DNA of 64,000 nucleotides from JBARKJ01 sp049801375 (GTDB lineage: Bacteria; Nitrospirota; JACRHJ01). Below, one piece after another: positions 1-7,840 of this stretch. Position 1 is the stretch's first letter. Each line of letters starts with the position of its first letter. The stretch is taken from NCBI GenBank assembly GCA_049801375.1, contig JBARKJ010000002.1, forward strand, positions 1 to 64,000, given 5' to 3'. The translations under genes and the position numbers were made by a program. The notes below the pieces were generated by a model. That model ran no database searches. It was not told the origin of the DNA and saw nothing but the letters and a program-made list of their open reading frames with translations.

Positions 1-185
1 CTGCCTGCACGTCCTTTTCTGGAGCGCAAATGAAAAATACCGAATCCGCGCACCTCGACTTTATCCTTGGCAGCTAGCGCGTCTTTAATGCTGTCAAAAA
101 ACGCATTGACGATGATCTCAGCCTCTCTCTTGTTAATTTCAGCTTCCTTATCAGCTAGTTTATCTACGAGCTCTGCCTTTGTCAT
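1..185 (-). CDS. HU/IHF-family DNA-bending protein (3' end outside window)
   Basis: The minus strand from ATG at 185 reads MTKAELVDKLADKEAEINK and continues through the conserved GFGIFHLRSRKGR segment that starts the DNA-contacting beta arm. This is the N-terminal ~61 residues of a histone-like HU/IHF subunit (family length about 90-100 aa), cut by the window edge. Such proteins dimerise and bend DNA, and act in nucleoid structure, recombination and transcription. The frame is open with no stop. The family is clear; whether it is HU or an IHF subunit cannot be decided from this half. Confidence 0.9.
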   Translation of the reverse strand, partial: MTKAELVDKLADKEAEINKREAEIIVNAFFDSIKDALAAKDKVEVRGFGIFHLRSRKGRAG

Positions 186-242
186 AAGCCTCCAGCCCCA
201 ACCTAAAAGAGCAGTTTCTGTCTTAACCTTCTTTGGACCCCG

Positions 243-452
243 TTATGCCAGCTTGACGATTATGACTGCTAGAGCCATCGGAACCACCATTATCATTCCT
301 ATGGTTATAAGACATCCGCCACCCGTGACTATTCTGCCGATCTTTCTCTGTCGTCCACTCTTAGTTAGCGGGATACCAATAGATCTGGAAATCTTAGACT
401 TGGCTGCGGAGATCCCAGTGAATCTTTTCCACGAAAAGCCGCCGAGGTTCAT
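243..452 (-). CDS. Small membrane-anchored basic protein of unknown function
   Basis: This 69-aa ORF has a good ribosome-binding site (GAAGG before ATG). The N-terminal half is basic and contains the segment GIPLTKSGRQRKIGR, which I recall from small uncharacterised bacterial proteins that start in the same way (WKRFxGISAAKxxISRxxGIP). The C-terminal ~25 residues form one hydrophobic membrane segment. It starts 2 nt after the stop of the upstream small membrane protein, so the two are probably co-transcribed. No function is known to me. A single transmembrane helix with a basic, probably cytoplasmic, N-terminus is the clearest feature. Confidence 0.7.
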   Translation of the reverse strand: MNLGGFSWKRFTGISAAKSKISRSIGIPLTKSGRQRKIGRIVTGGGCLITIGMIMVVPMALAVIIVKLA

Positions 453-454
453 TT

Positions 455-724
455 TTAACTTCCTTCGTGCTTGAGAAACTTGCCCTGTCTATTTTTGTGG
501 GAACCGAGAGAAAGGTCTTTACTCCAACGAATGAATCCCCAAATAGAGAATGCGGTGTACGCCCCGAACATTGCAACTTGTCCATAATGCCTGAAGTGTA
601 GCCCGAAAGCTATCCATCCGATATTCGAGACTATCCAAACTACGTAGCCCTTCCGGTCTTTCTTTACCACCCAATAGTTCCCTAAAAGGCTTAGGGCTAC
701 CAGTGCCCATTCGAAAAGTGTCAT
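455..724 (-). CDS. Small PnuC-like membrane protein
   Basis: This 89-aa protein has three hydrophobic stretches (roughly residues 3-18, 26-45 and 50-65) and aromatic-rich motifs (LLGNYWVVKKDRKGY, WIVSNIGWIAFG) that resemble one repeat of the PnuC/SWEET-like nicotinamide riboside transporter fold. Proteins this short occur singly in genomes and phages, and their substrate is unknown. The ATG follows AGAGG and the gene sits directly upstream of the small basic membrane protein. The transport role is inference from the fold resemblance only. Confidence 0.65.
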   Translation of the reverse strand: MTLFEWALVALSLLGNYWVVKKDRKGYVVWIVSNIGWIAFGLHFRHYGQVAMFGAYTAFSIWGFIRWSKDLSLGSHKNRQGKFLKHEGS

Positions 725-789
725 CCGAACCTCTGCTTGTCTGTCGGCCCTGTGATTTTTAACTCCAGTGCTGCCTATCTCCTAGAGAT

Positions 790-1479
790 TTATACTTCTA
801 ATTCCGCATTTTCACTTTCGATAAGCTCGGCAATTTTCGCTGCGACTTTTTCCGAGCTATCCATAGGTGGTAATCCTCTTGAGCCGAAATCAGGCGACCC
901 CCCGATCATGTTCTCATAGAAATTCGAAGCTGTCATGCCCGGATGCACCACGCTGACTATAATATTGTCTTTTTCAAGTTCCTTACGCGCTATAAACGAA
1001 AGCGCGTTAAGTGCATATTTAGTGGAAGAATACGCAGCAAGGGCAGGAATATATAGCTTCGTCACTCCTGAACTTACATTCAAAATCATCCCGCCACCTT
1101 GTGCCCTCATTGGTCCTATTACCGCCTGCATAGCCCTAAGCACGCCATACACATTTAATTCCATGATAGATTTATACTGTTCGAGGTCGATATTTTCTAC
1201 CAGCCCTCTCATTCCCTGCCCGGCATTGTTGATCAAAATATCAATTCGTCCGAATTTTTCAATCGTTTTCTTGATTAGATTTACAATATCCTCAGGTTTG
1301 CGCATGTCAGTCGTAACTGCTAAAGAATTCGGCAGTCCTTTTTGCAACTCTTCAATCACATGAGTACTGCGCGCAGCGAGGACTATCTTGCCGCCTCGCG
1401 CTGACAATAGTTTCGCTGTTGCAAGGCCAATGCCTTGCGAGGCTCCTGTGATTATGATTACTTTATTTTTTATGTCCAT
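790..1479 (-). CDS. Short-chain dehydrogenase/reductase (SDR)
   Basis: This 229-aa protein has all classical SDR marks: the nucleotide motif TGASQGIG near residue 12, NNAG near residue 86, a catalytic Ser in the NVSSG region, and YSSTK as the YxxxK catalytic pair. It is therefore expected to be a soluble NAD(P)(H)-dependent oxidoreductase acting on an alcohol or ketone. The substrate cannot be read from the sequence. It stands alone on the minus strand, with an AAGGG site before its ATG, and has no link to the defence genes nearby. Confidence 0.93.
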   Translation of the reverse strand: MDIKNKVIIITGASQGIGLATAKLLSARGGKIVLAARSTHVIEELQKGLPNSLAVTTDMRKPEDIVNLIKKTIEKFGRIDILINNAGQGMRGLVENIDLEQYKSIMELNVYGVLRAMQAVIGPMRAQGGGMILNVSSGVTKLYIPALAAYSSTKYALNALSFIARKELEKDNIIVSVVHPGMTASNFYENMIGGSPDFGSRGLPPMDSSEKVAAKIAELIESENAELEV

Positions 1480-1645
1480 AAACTGATTCCCTTGTTATGT
1501 TTATTTGGCAAAAGTATCCACCAGACAAGCGCCCCCATGATATTTCTGTTGAGAGCTTCTGGGTGCAGTGGATTATGTGCATAGAGTTGTTGTCCGGTTA
1601 TCTCTTTTGGGTCGGTGGGGTTGACCCCCCACCTTCCCTTTTGAA

Positions 1646-2656
1646 TCAGCCCCGGATCAGGTTCATGATCAGGTGGATCATAAGCGCTTTGTGCTTGGGG
1701 GCGCTTTGTGCCACCAATAGCGCAATGGCTGCCAAGGCGTTGTCGTTAATCTTAGGCTCGCCGCCCGCCTTGAGGTGATGCTGGTTGCGCAGCAAAAACC
1801 ATATAAACAAAAACGCCCCGATACGCTTATTGCCGTCGCTGAATGGGTGGTCTTTAATAACAAAATACAGCAGGTGCGCCGCCTGTTCCTCGATGCTTGG
1901 GTACAGAAATTCGCCGCCAAACGATTGTACAATATTCCCGAGAATTCCGGCAAAACTATCATCCTTTTGGTGGCCAAAGAGTTCCGACGCCTCTTCTCTG
2001 GCCATTAAATCCGCTTTCAGCGCGGCGACGCCCGCCTCCGCTTCAGCGCGGCGGATTTCATATCGGATAGTGGTGTTAAAATCTGTGGTGGGTAGCCGTT
2101 CGCTGTCAAACTGGTTCAGCAGAACAAAGGTGCGGGTATAGTCGGCTATTACCTGCGCCAAGCCTCGCGCCTCCGTCAGACTGGCCTGCTCAATAAGGTT
2201 CTGCTGGAACAGGGTCAGAGTTCGTTCCAGTTGTTTAATCTGCTCTTGCTGGGATTGAAGCCGCTGGGTATTCAGTGCGTAGCCCTGCACCAAATAGTCC
2301 TTCAAAACCCGGTTGGCCCAAATGCGAAAACGCGTTCCTTGCTTGGATTTCACCCGGTAGCCAACCGAGATAATCACGTCGAGGTTATAGTGTTCAATAT
2401 CCCTTTCGACCTGCCGCTGACCCTCTTGGCGAACTATCCGGAAATTCCGGATAGTTGCCTCCCGCGTAAGTTCACCTTCTTCAAACACATTGATAACATG
2501 TTCGTTGATAGTGCGAACATCTTTATCAAACAATTCCGCCATCTGCTTTTGCGTCAGCCAGACGCTTTCACCTTGCAGCTTGACCTCGGTCGTAATCGAG
2601 CCATCGGGGGATTGGTAGATCAATATCGAATTACCGGAATTTTCTTGAATTGTCAT
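1646..2656 (-). CDS. RhuM-Fic fusion protein (putative AMPylating toxin)
   Basis: The 336-aa protein joins a RhuM-type N-terminal domain (WLTQKQMAELFDKDVRTINEH, then NLDVIISVGYRVKSKQGTRF) to a C-terminal Fic/Doc domain with the motif HPFSDGNKR, whose His is the catalytic residue for transfer of a nucleotide moiety to target proteins. A coiled-coil linker lies between (about residues 130-165). The family is common near mobile elements, where it is suspected to be a stress or anti-phage toxin. No separate antitoxin gene is visible next to it. The inhibitory helix motif of Fic proteins is not obvious. Function as a toxin is inferred. Confidence 0.9.
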   Translation of the reverse strand: MTIQENSGNSILIYQSPDGSITTEVKLQGESVWLTQKQMAELFDKDVRTINEHVINVFEEGELTREATIRNFRIVRQEGQRQVERDIEHYNLDVIISVGYRVKSKQGTRFRIWANRVLKDYLVQGYALNTQRLQSQQEQIKQLERTLTLFQQNLIEQASLTEARGLAQVIADYTRTFVLLNQFDSERLPTTDFNTTIRYEIRRAEAEAGVAALKADLMAREEASELFGHQKDDSFAGILGNIVQSFGGEFLYPSIEEQAAHLLYFVIKDHPFSDGNKRIGAFLFIWFLLRNQHHLKAGGEPKINDNALAAIALLVAQSAPKHKALMIHLIMNLIRG

Positions 2657-2718
2657 GCGGTGCCCTTTATGACCAGTAAGTTATAAGATGCACCGCCGCA
2701 AAGCAAATCGTAAGAATT

Positions 2719-2737
2719 TGCACACCGAGTCGGTGCA
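2719..2737. terminator. Hairpin between the cysteine desulfurase and Fic genes
   Basis: A near-perfect inverted repeat (TGCACACCGAGTCGGTGCA) sits between two minus-strand genes and is followed on the plus strand by ATTTTTATT. It lies 15 nt past the stop codon of the cysteine desulfurase gene, at the end of the long BREX operon. The T-run is on the opposite side for that operon, so it would terminate plus-strand transcription best. Confidence 0.45.
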
Positions 2738-2752
2738 TTTTTATTGTACGCC

Positions 2753-3892
2753 TTAGCGGTTATCAACTATCTTTTCGTAAGCATCACACACAGCCGTAAC
2801 TACCTTACCGACGTCATCTGCACGGTTGTATTTACCGTAAGATATGCGAATCGCCGACTTTGCTTGCTGTTCGGTAAGCCCCAAAGCAAGAAGCACGTGC
2901 GACGGCTCGTCTTTACCCGAAGTGCAAGCCGAACTCGTGGACACGCAAACACCCTTCAGGTCGAGCAGATGCATAAGGGATTCACCCGAAACGCCGTCAA
3001 AACAAAGATTGACCATGCCGGACAGACGGCACTCGCTGTCCCCATTAACCCTCACGGAAGGTATTTTTTCTTTTATGCCATTCACGGTATCTTCGACCAT
3101 TGCCTTTAGTGGCTGTGCCGTGTCAGCCATTTCGCTGACACTTTCCTCAATGGCGTAACCCGCCGCTACGATTCCGGCGACGTTCTCCGTTCCGGCGCGA
3201 AGACCGTGTTCTTGTTCGCCGCCGAACACCAACGGCAATAATTCTAAGGCAGACCGTTTATATAAAATTCCCGTGCCTTTCGCCCCGTTGAACTTATGTG
3301 CGGAGGCAGTCAAGAAGTCAACTTGCAGGTCGTTTACGTCGACAGGGATATGCCCGACGGCTTGCATCGCATCGGTATGGAACAAGATGCCTTCGCCTTT
3401 CAATAATCGCCCTATCTCCGCAATCGGCTGAACCGTGCCGATTTCGTTGTTGGCAAGCATAATTGATACCATTCTGGTGTGGGACTTGATTGCCGCCTTA
3501 ATATTCCCGGTCGAAACTTGCCCCGATGCATCAACAGGCAGATATGTAACCTCAACGCCACTCTGTTCAAGTGAATGGCAAGCATTCAGGACAGAATGGT
3601 GTTCGATTGCAGAGGTAATAATGTGCATCGGCTCATTGCGGTAAGTTTCCGCGACACATCTAAGCACCCAACTGTTCGCTTCCGAACCGCCGGAGGTGAA
3701 GGTGATTTCTGACGGCTCTGCGCCAATGGCAACCGCGACTTGTTTCCGAGCAAGTTCAACGGCGCGTTTGGCTTTTGCCCCAAGCGAATACTGGCTGGAG
3801 GCGTTGCCGTATTGCTCGCGCAGAAACGGAAGCATCTTCTTAAAGACGTTGTCGGATATTTTCGTTGTCGCGGCGTTGTCAGCGTAAATCAC
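2753..3892 (-). CDS. Cysteine desulfurase (NifS/IscS type), last gene of the BREX operon
   Basis: This PLP enzyme takes sulfur from cysteine and holds it as a persulfide for transfer. The PLP lysine is in SAHKFNGAKGTG (about residue 200) and the persulfide cysteine in STSSACTSGKDEPSHVL (about 323), with the extended loop of group I enzymes. The GTG start at 3892 is chosen because VIYADNAATT is the normal N-terminus; a longer ATG reading would overlap the previous gene. It begins 11 nt after the zinc-ribbon gene stops, so it is co-transcribed with BREX. In Dnd systems a similar enzyme (DndA) feeds sulfur to a PAPS-reductase-like protein (DndC). The same division of labour with BrxP is plausible here but unproven; housekeeping Fe-S assembly is the alternative. 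Confidence 0.93.
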   Translation of the reverse strand: MIYADNAATTKISDNVFKKMLPFLREQYGNASSQYSLGAKAKRAVELARKQVAVAIGAEPSEITFTSGGSEANSWVLRCVAETYRNEPMHIITSAIEHHSVLNACHSLEQSGVEVTYLPVDASGQVSTGNIKAAIKSHTRMVSIMLANNEIGTVQPIAEIGRLLKGEGILFHTDAMQAVGHIPVDVNDLQVDFLTASAHKFNGAKGTGILYKRSALELLPLVFGGEQEHGLRAGTENVAGIVAAGYAIEESVSEMADTAQPLKAMVEDTVNGIKEKIPSVRVNGDSECRLSGMVNLCFDGVSGESLMHLLDLKGVCVSTSSACTSGKDEPSHVLLALGLTEQQAKSAIRISYGKYNRADDVGKVVTAVCDAYEKIVDNR

Positions 3893-3902
3893 GGTCTCAC
3901 CC

Positions 3903-4100
3903 TCAGAAAAGTTTGCAGCCTTGCTCTTTGAACTCCTCGACCTTAGCGAGCAGGAACTCAGTATCGACTTCCAAATACTCGGCAAGGCAATCAAGGCAAT
4001 AGTACCGCTTTGAATCCTTGTCGAGCAGTTTCTTGGTCAGCCCGATTACGTTATTGCTTAGGGCTTCTTTTCCGCAGACATAGCAGCATTTTTTCTCCAC
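3903..4100 (-). CDS. Small zinc-ribbon protein in the BREX operon
   Basis: Read from GTG at 4100 (GGGGGG seven bases upstream, start right after the brxL stop), this is a 65-aa protein with CCYVCG near the N-terminus and YYCLDC about 25 residues later, a two-knuckle CxxC...CxxC metal site, then an acidic helix. I do not recognise a named family. Its place between brxL and the cysteine desulfurase suggests an adaptor or metal/sulfur-binding partner; that is inference. A longer reading from ATG at 4175 would overlap brxL and lacks a ribosome-binding site. Confidence 0.75.
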   Translation of the reverse strand: MEKKCCYVCGKEALSNNVIGLTKKLLDKDSKRYYCLDCLAEYLEVDTEFLLAKVEEFKEQGCKLF

Positions 4101-4104
4101 ACAA

Positions 4105-5592
4105 TTACCCCCCTTCTTCAGGGTCAGGTCTGACGCTGAACGCAGGGATGTCTTTCCCGCGATACTCAATATCAAGCATTCCCAACTGGTACTTAATCGT
4201 ATCCCTCATCTTTCGCGCCCTATCGAGGCAAAAACGCTTAAACTCGCGGGCGGTTATGTCTTTTGCGTTTCGAACCTGCGGGAACAGCAGTTTCAGGTAA
4301 GCCGTGGCAATACGTTTGACCGCCTCTGTGTCACGGGTATCTGCCGCTTCGGGGACTTCGATGAGTTCATCCACAATGGCGCGGTAACTCATATCATCGC
4401 GCAGTTCATGCATAATCGAGCAGAAGTATTCCGAGTTTAACGCCCAACCCGCAATCTTGAGGTCGTCGTTCATTCTGGGAATATTCCATCCTTTGATGAA
4501 GCCGTGGAAACGCTCAATCAAAGCCGATTCGTGGAACATGGACGGCAGTTCCTCAAACATATTACCGAAGCCGTCCTCGTCCATCGTTTCCTTCTTGATG
4601 TTGCCGCAGAGGATAACGCCCGCTTCTGCGGTTCCCTCGTAGTTGCCGACGGTGAAGATTCCCGATTCAAGGTAGCCCTTCAATGCGGCGCGCATTTCGT
4701 CCACATCGGTAAATGAAATGGTTTGCACTTCGTCAAGAGTGATGAAGTCGTTGCCGGACACCAATCCCTCGACACGCTTGTTCTGGTCAAAGAACATCTT
4801 TGCACGACTCATAACGCCGCCACTCGAAAGCCACCCGAAGCGGCTGACGCGGCCGAACAGATATGATTTGCCGGTTCCTTTGGGGGCAAGTTCAATAAGG
4901 TTCAGCCGCTTTTCAACGAAAGGAAGTAGACGGGTGAGTATCGTGAGTTTCTTTTCCTCATCGCCAAGGTAGCCGCTCGCGTTATAGTCAACCGCACCAA
5001 GCAGGACATCGAGCCACTCCGTCGTGGTGAACTCACGCCGCGCCTCCTTGTAGTAGTCAATATCAATCGTGTAAGGGCAGAAAGTCTTAAAAGCCGTCAG
5101 CTTGATTTTGCCATGGTTCGCACCCTTTGCCTTGTTCTTGGAAAATTCTATATCGTAGTCTTCGGGTGCACGATAGCCGATTTCAACCATTCCCCAAGTC
5201 TCACGCCCGCGCACCAAATCGTCCTTGCAGTTTTGCCACACGGAATCCTCGATGATCGTGTCCTTGCTCGTCAGGCCAAAGTCAGGCAATGCAAACGACA
5301 CCTCGCCCGTCCTGATGTCGATATCAACCGACACCTTGGCAAGGAACTTCACCTGCTCGTGTTCGATTACCACCTGATTCTTTATTGCCGTCCAGTCGTC
5401 CTTGCGCGGCAAGTAAGTCCGCACAAAGCGAACCAACTCGTCGGAATCGAAGTGACCTTTCTCGTCCTCGAACTTCTTTAAGAGCCAGTCACGCATAAAG
5501 GAAGGCAGGCTCAGAGCGGAGAAGAAGTTGCTCTTCTTGAGGTCTTTATACACGACCATCTCGTCAAAGCAATTTCTGAGTTTCTCAATCAT
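4105..5592 (-). CDS. brxL: BrxL, short Lon-like BREX ATPase
   Basis: The protein (495 aa from ATG 5592, GGAGG eight bases before) is an AAA+ ATPase with Walker A APKGTGKS (about residues 236-243), the BrxL signature WLSSGGVMSRAKMFFD after it, and a Walker B region DFITLDEVQ. BrxL is the conserved last core gene of type 1 and type 4 BREX operons and forms DNA-encircling rings that help block phage replication. The length fits the short BrxL subfamily (about 450-500 aa) without the C-terminal Lon-type protease domain of the ~680-aa form. It lies 12 nt after pglZ and 4 nt before the zinc-ribbon gene. Confidence 0.93.
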   Translation of the reverse strand: MIEKLRNCFDEMVVYKDLKKSNFFSALSLPSFMRDWLLKKFEDEKGHFDSDELVRFVRTYLPRKDDWTAIKNQVVIEHEQVKFLAKVSVDIDIRTGEVSFALPDFGLTSKDTIIEDSVWQNCKDDLVRGRETWGMVEIGYRAPEDYDIEFSKNKAKGANHGKIKLTAFKTFCPYTIDIDYYKEARREFTTTEWLDVLLGAVDYNASGYLGDEEKKLTILTRLLPFVEKRLNLIELAPKGTGKSYLFGRVSRFGWLSSGGVMSRAKMFFDQNKRVEGLVSGNDFITLDEVQTISFTDVDEMRAALKGYLESGIFTVGNYEGTAEAGVILCGNIKKETMDEDGFGNMFEELPSMFHESALIERFHGFIKGWNIPRMNDDLKIAGWALNSEYFCSIMHELRDDMSYRAIVDELIEVPEAADTRDTEAVKRIATAYLKLLFPQVRNAKDITAREFKRFCLDRARKMRDTIKYQLGMLDIEYRGKDIPAFSVRPDPEEGG

Positions 5593-5604
5593 AAATCGCA
5601 CCTC

Positions 5605-7839
5605 CTAAAACAAGTCATCAAAAGCGTCATTGACTTTGCCGCTCTTGCCTTGCGCCTTAATCATAATCTTGCCAATCAGGTTGTCACCCGCGTAAACGTC
5701 CGCCGAATAGTCGCCTGCCCGTTTTGTGTCGGGCAACTTCACGGAGTAGTGGTTCGCGTCTATCTGCGATGCCGAGTAGGGCTTATCATTCAGGACAACA
5801 GAAACATCCTGCATCGGCGAGTTGAAGAACAGTTTAATCTCCGTGCCGGTTCGGAAGTCTACGGTCACGGTCTCGTCGACCAGCTTAACCGTTACGCTTC
5901 CGTCTTTCAGAGACAGTTCAATAACGGGAACGACGACCTCTTCCAACGACGCCCCACCGTGAACCTCGACATTCGCTGCGCGGCTGCCCTTGAAGCGTCC
6001 GTAATCGGCAAGTACGAGGTATCCGTTCTCCTCTGCGGCTAACGGGAGGTCATGGGGCTGAAACAGCTGACAGCAACGCCCCGAATGCTCGCCTGTGGTA
6101 TCGGTGTCGTATTTTTCCTCTTTGCGCCGCAGGACAGCAAGCCGCGATGCGCCGTGGTCGCTTACAATCAAGAAGCGTTTGCAATGCCTTAGCGCAAGTT
6201 CCGTAGCCGCCTTGTCTATCATCGCCGTGATGATGTCCAGTTCTTTCGCAAGGTGGACAGGCAATTCATTATCAGTGAAGTTGTAACCGCCCTTGTCTCT
6301 GTGCTTGGCATCATCAAGTTCACGGTTATTCTCTTTGCGACCTTGCCATGCATCAAAAAAGTCTCGGTTGATGGCCGTTATCGTAGGTAGCTCCGCACGG
6401 GCGATGTTGACCCGAACCGACAGACCGCGCTTTTGTGCTAAGGCTTCGATTAAACCTAAATATTCGACACCGAGTGCATCAAGCCAGTACAGGAGGGTGT
6501 CGCTCTTATCCACGCTATCCAAAATTTCATCCCGCGTCGGCAATCTGTTGTACTTCCGCGCAAGAGCAAGTTCATCAACCTTTTCCAAGAATTCCGGTTC
6601 AAACTGGTTGGACAGCTTTTGTCGTTTATACGCATCGAAATACTCGGTCAGCAAGTTTGCCAGTTCCGGTTCCGGGCATTTGAAAACGTACTTTTTCAGG
6701 TAGTCCGCCAGCACGGGGTAGATGCCATCAAGCTGCGGAATCATACCATTTTTAGAGAGCCAAGCAATAATCTCTTCACGCTCCGGCCTTGTGCCGTCCG
6801 TCAGCTTATAAATGCTTTCTGATACCTTTTGCCGACTGTTCATCACAAAGCCAGCGATATCAGACTCAGGGAACCTCTCGACCAGAACCTTACGCTCCTG
6901 ATAGAACGAGGGAAACCGCTTATCCATGTGCGGGATATCTATTATCGCGTTCAGGACGTTTCCAACGAAGTCCTTAAAGCGGCTCGTCTTCTCCAGTACG
7001 AACCGAAGGTATCCGTTCTGCAATGTGTCGGCCTTGCTTTTCAGGCAGATGAAATAGAGCCAGTTGCGGTAGTCTCTCCCAGCAATGCGGGCGTAAAAAT
7101 CCGACTCCAGATCATTGCCAAGGTCTTGCTTTTCTAAGACCTCGTCGAGCGAACCGTTGTTCTGGTTGAGTTCTGTTAGCAACTCTGCCCAGCGAGCGTC
7201 GCTTCCGCAGGAACGCTCCAAGGCAAAGCCCCTTGTTAAGAACTTAATGCCCTCGTAAGCGTTGCTGATTTTGTGTACCGTGAATATCGCCTTATCGAGG
7301 TTGACCGCCGTGTTCACGACAACTCTACCAGATCGCCCGTTTTCAAGGTCCACAAGCATAGCTTTGAAACCCGATAAAGCCGACAATCCGACAGACGGGG
7401 CGGCAAGGGTAAACGATAGGTCGCACGCCGCCTTGTCGACGACGCTGAACCGACGGCTGTCAAAGCGAGGGTCGGTCTGCAACCCGGCAATCAGCGAGGC
7501 AAGCCCTCGTAGAAGCAACACGACTTTTGCACCGCCGACATTGAGATCTTTCAGCCGTGACAGGGTGCGTGTTGCCTCATCGCTTCCACGAAGCGCAAGA
7601 AACTCGCCAAGCCCCGTCACAACGAGCTTTTTCCCCTTTGCATTTACAACTGAGGTGAGGAGTCCGTCGATGTCAGGCATTTTGTCGTCGCTGTTGCAGA
7701 AACCGCTCATCGAGACGAAATCAAGCTCCAAGACCGATAACTCGTCCTTTGCGGTCACATACTGTCCGTCGCTGATGAACAGGAAATATGGCGTCTCGAC
7801 TTTAGATTTCAGGTATTTCTTTACCAAGTCAATTTGCAT
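5605..7839 (-). CDS. pglZ: PglZ, BREX alkaline-phosphatase-superfamily protein
   Basis: PglZ is the marker gene of all BREX systems. The C-terminal half carries the PglZ phosphatase-like core, including RFLIVSDHGASRL (about residue 575) and metal-site-like Asp/His residues in TDTTGEHSGRCC, followed by a beta-rich tail. The N-terminal ~350 residues are helical and specific to the system. It starts at or just before the stop of the ATPase gene: ATG 7839 follows that TAG by one base, while ATG 7857 would overlap it. Either start implies translational coupling. Its biochemical role in DNA marking or interference is not known from the sequence. Confidence 0.92.
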   Translation of the reverse strand: MQIDLVKKYLKSKVETPYFLFISDGQYVTAKDELSVLELDFVSMSGFCNSDDKMPDIDGLLTSVVNAKGKKLVVTGLGEFLALRGSDEATRTLSRLKDLNVGGAKVVLLLRGLASLIAGLQTDPRFDSRRFSVVDKAACDLSFTLAAPSVGLSALSGFKAMLVDLENGRSGRVVVNTAVNLDKAIFTVHKISNAYEGIKFLTRGFALERSCGSDARWAELLTELNQNNGSLDEVLEKQDLGNDLESDFYARIAGRDYRNWLYFICLKSKADTLQNGYLRFVLEKTSRFKDFVGNVLNAIIDIPHMDKRFPSFYQERKVLVERFPESDIAGFVMNSRQKVSESIYKLTDGTRPEREEIIAWLSKNGMIPQLDGIYPVLADYLKKYVFKCPEPELANLLTEYFDAYKRQKLSNQFEPEFLEKVDELALARKYNRLPTRDEILDSVDKSDTLLYWLDALGVEYLGLIEALAQKRGLSVRVNIARAELPTITAINRDFFDAWQGRKENNRELDDAKHRDKGGYNFTDNELPVHLAKELDIITAMIDKAATELALRHCKRFLIVSDHGASRLAVLRRKEEKYDTDTTGEHSGRCCQLFQPHDLPLAAEENGYLVLADYGRFKGSRAANVEVHGGASLEEVVVPVIELSLKDGSVTVKLVDETVTVDFRTGTEIKLFFNSPMQDVSVVLNDKPYSASQIDANHYSVKLPDTKRAGDYSADVYAGDNLIGKIMIKAQGKSGKVNDAFDDLF

Positions 7840-7840
7840 T

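Noticed and set aside
1616..1635. GGTGGGG/CCCCACC hairpin after the Fic gene as a terminator
   Set aside because: Stable stem, but no T-run on either strand, so evidence is insufficient.
2719..2737. CACCGAGTCGGTGC hairpin identical in part to the 3' end of the Cas9 tracrRNA used in guide RNAs
   Set aside because: No repeats, anti-repeat or cas genes are near. It is a short palindrome at an operon end and is best read as a terminator-type hairpin.
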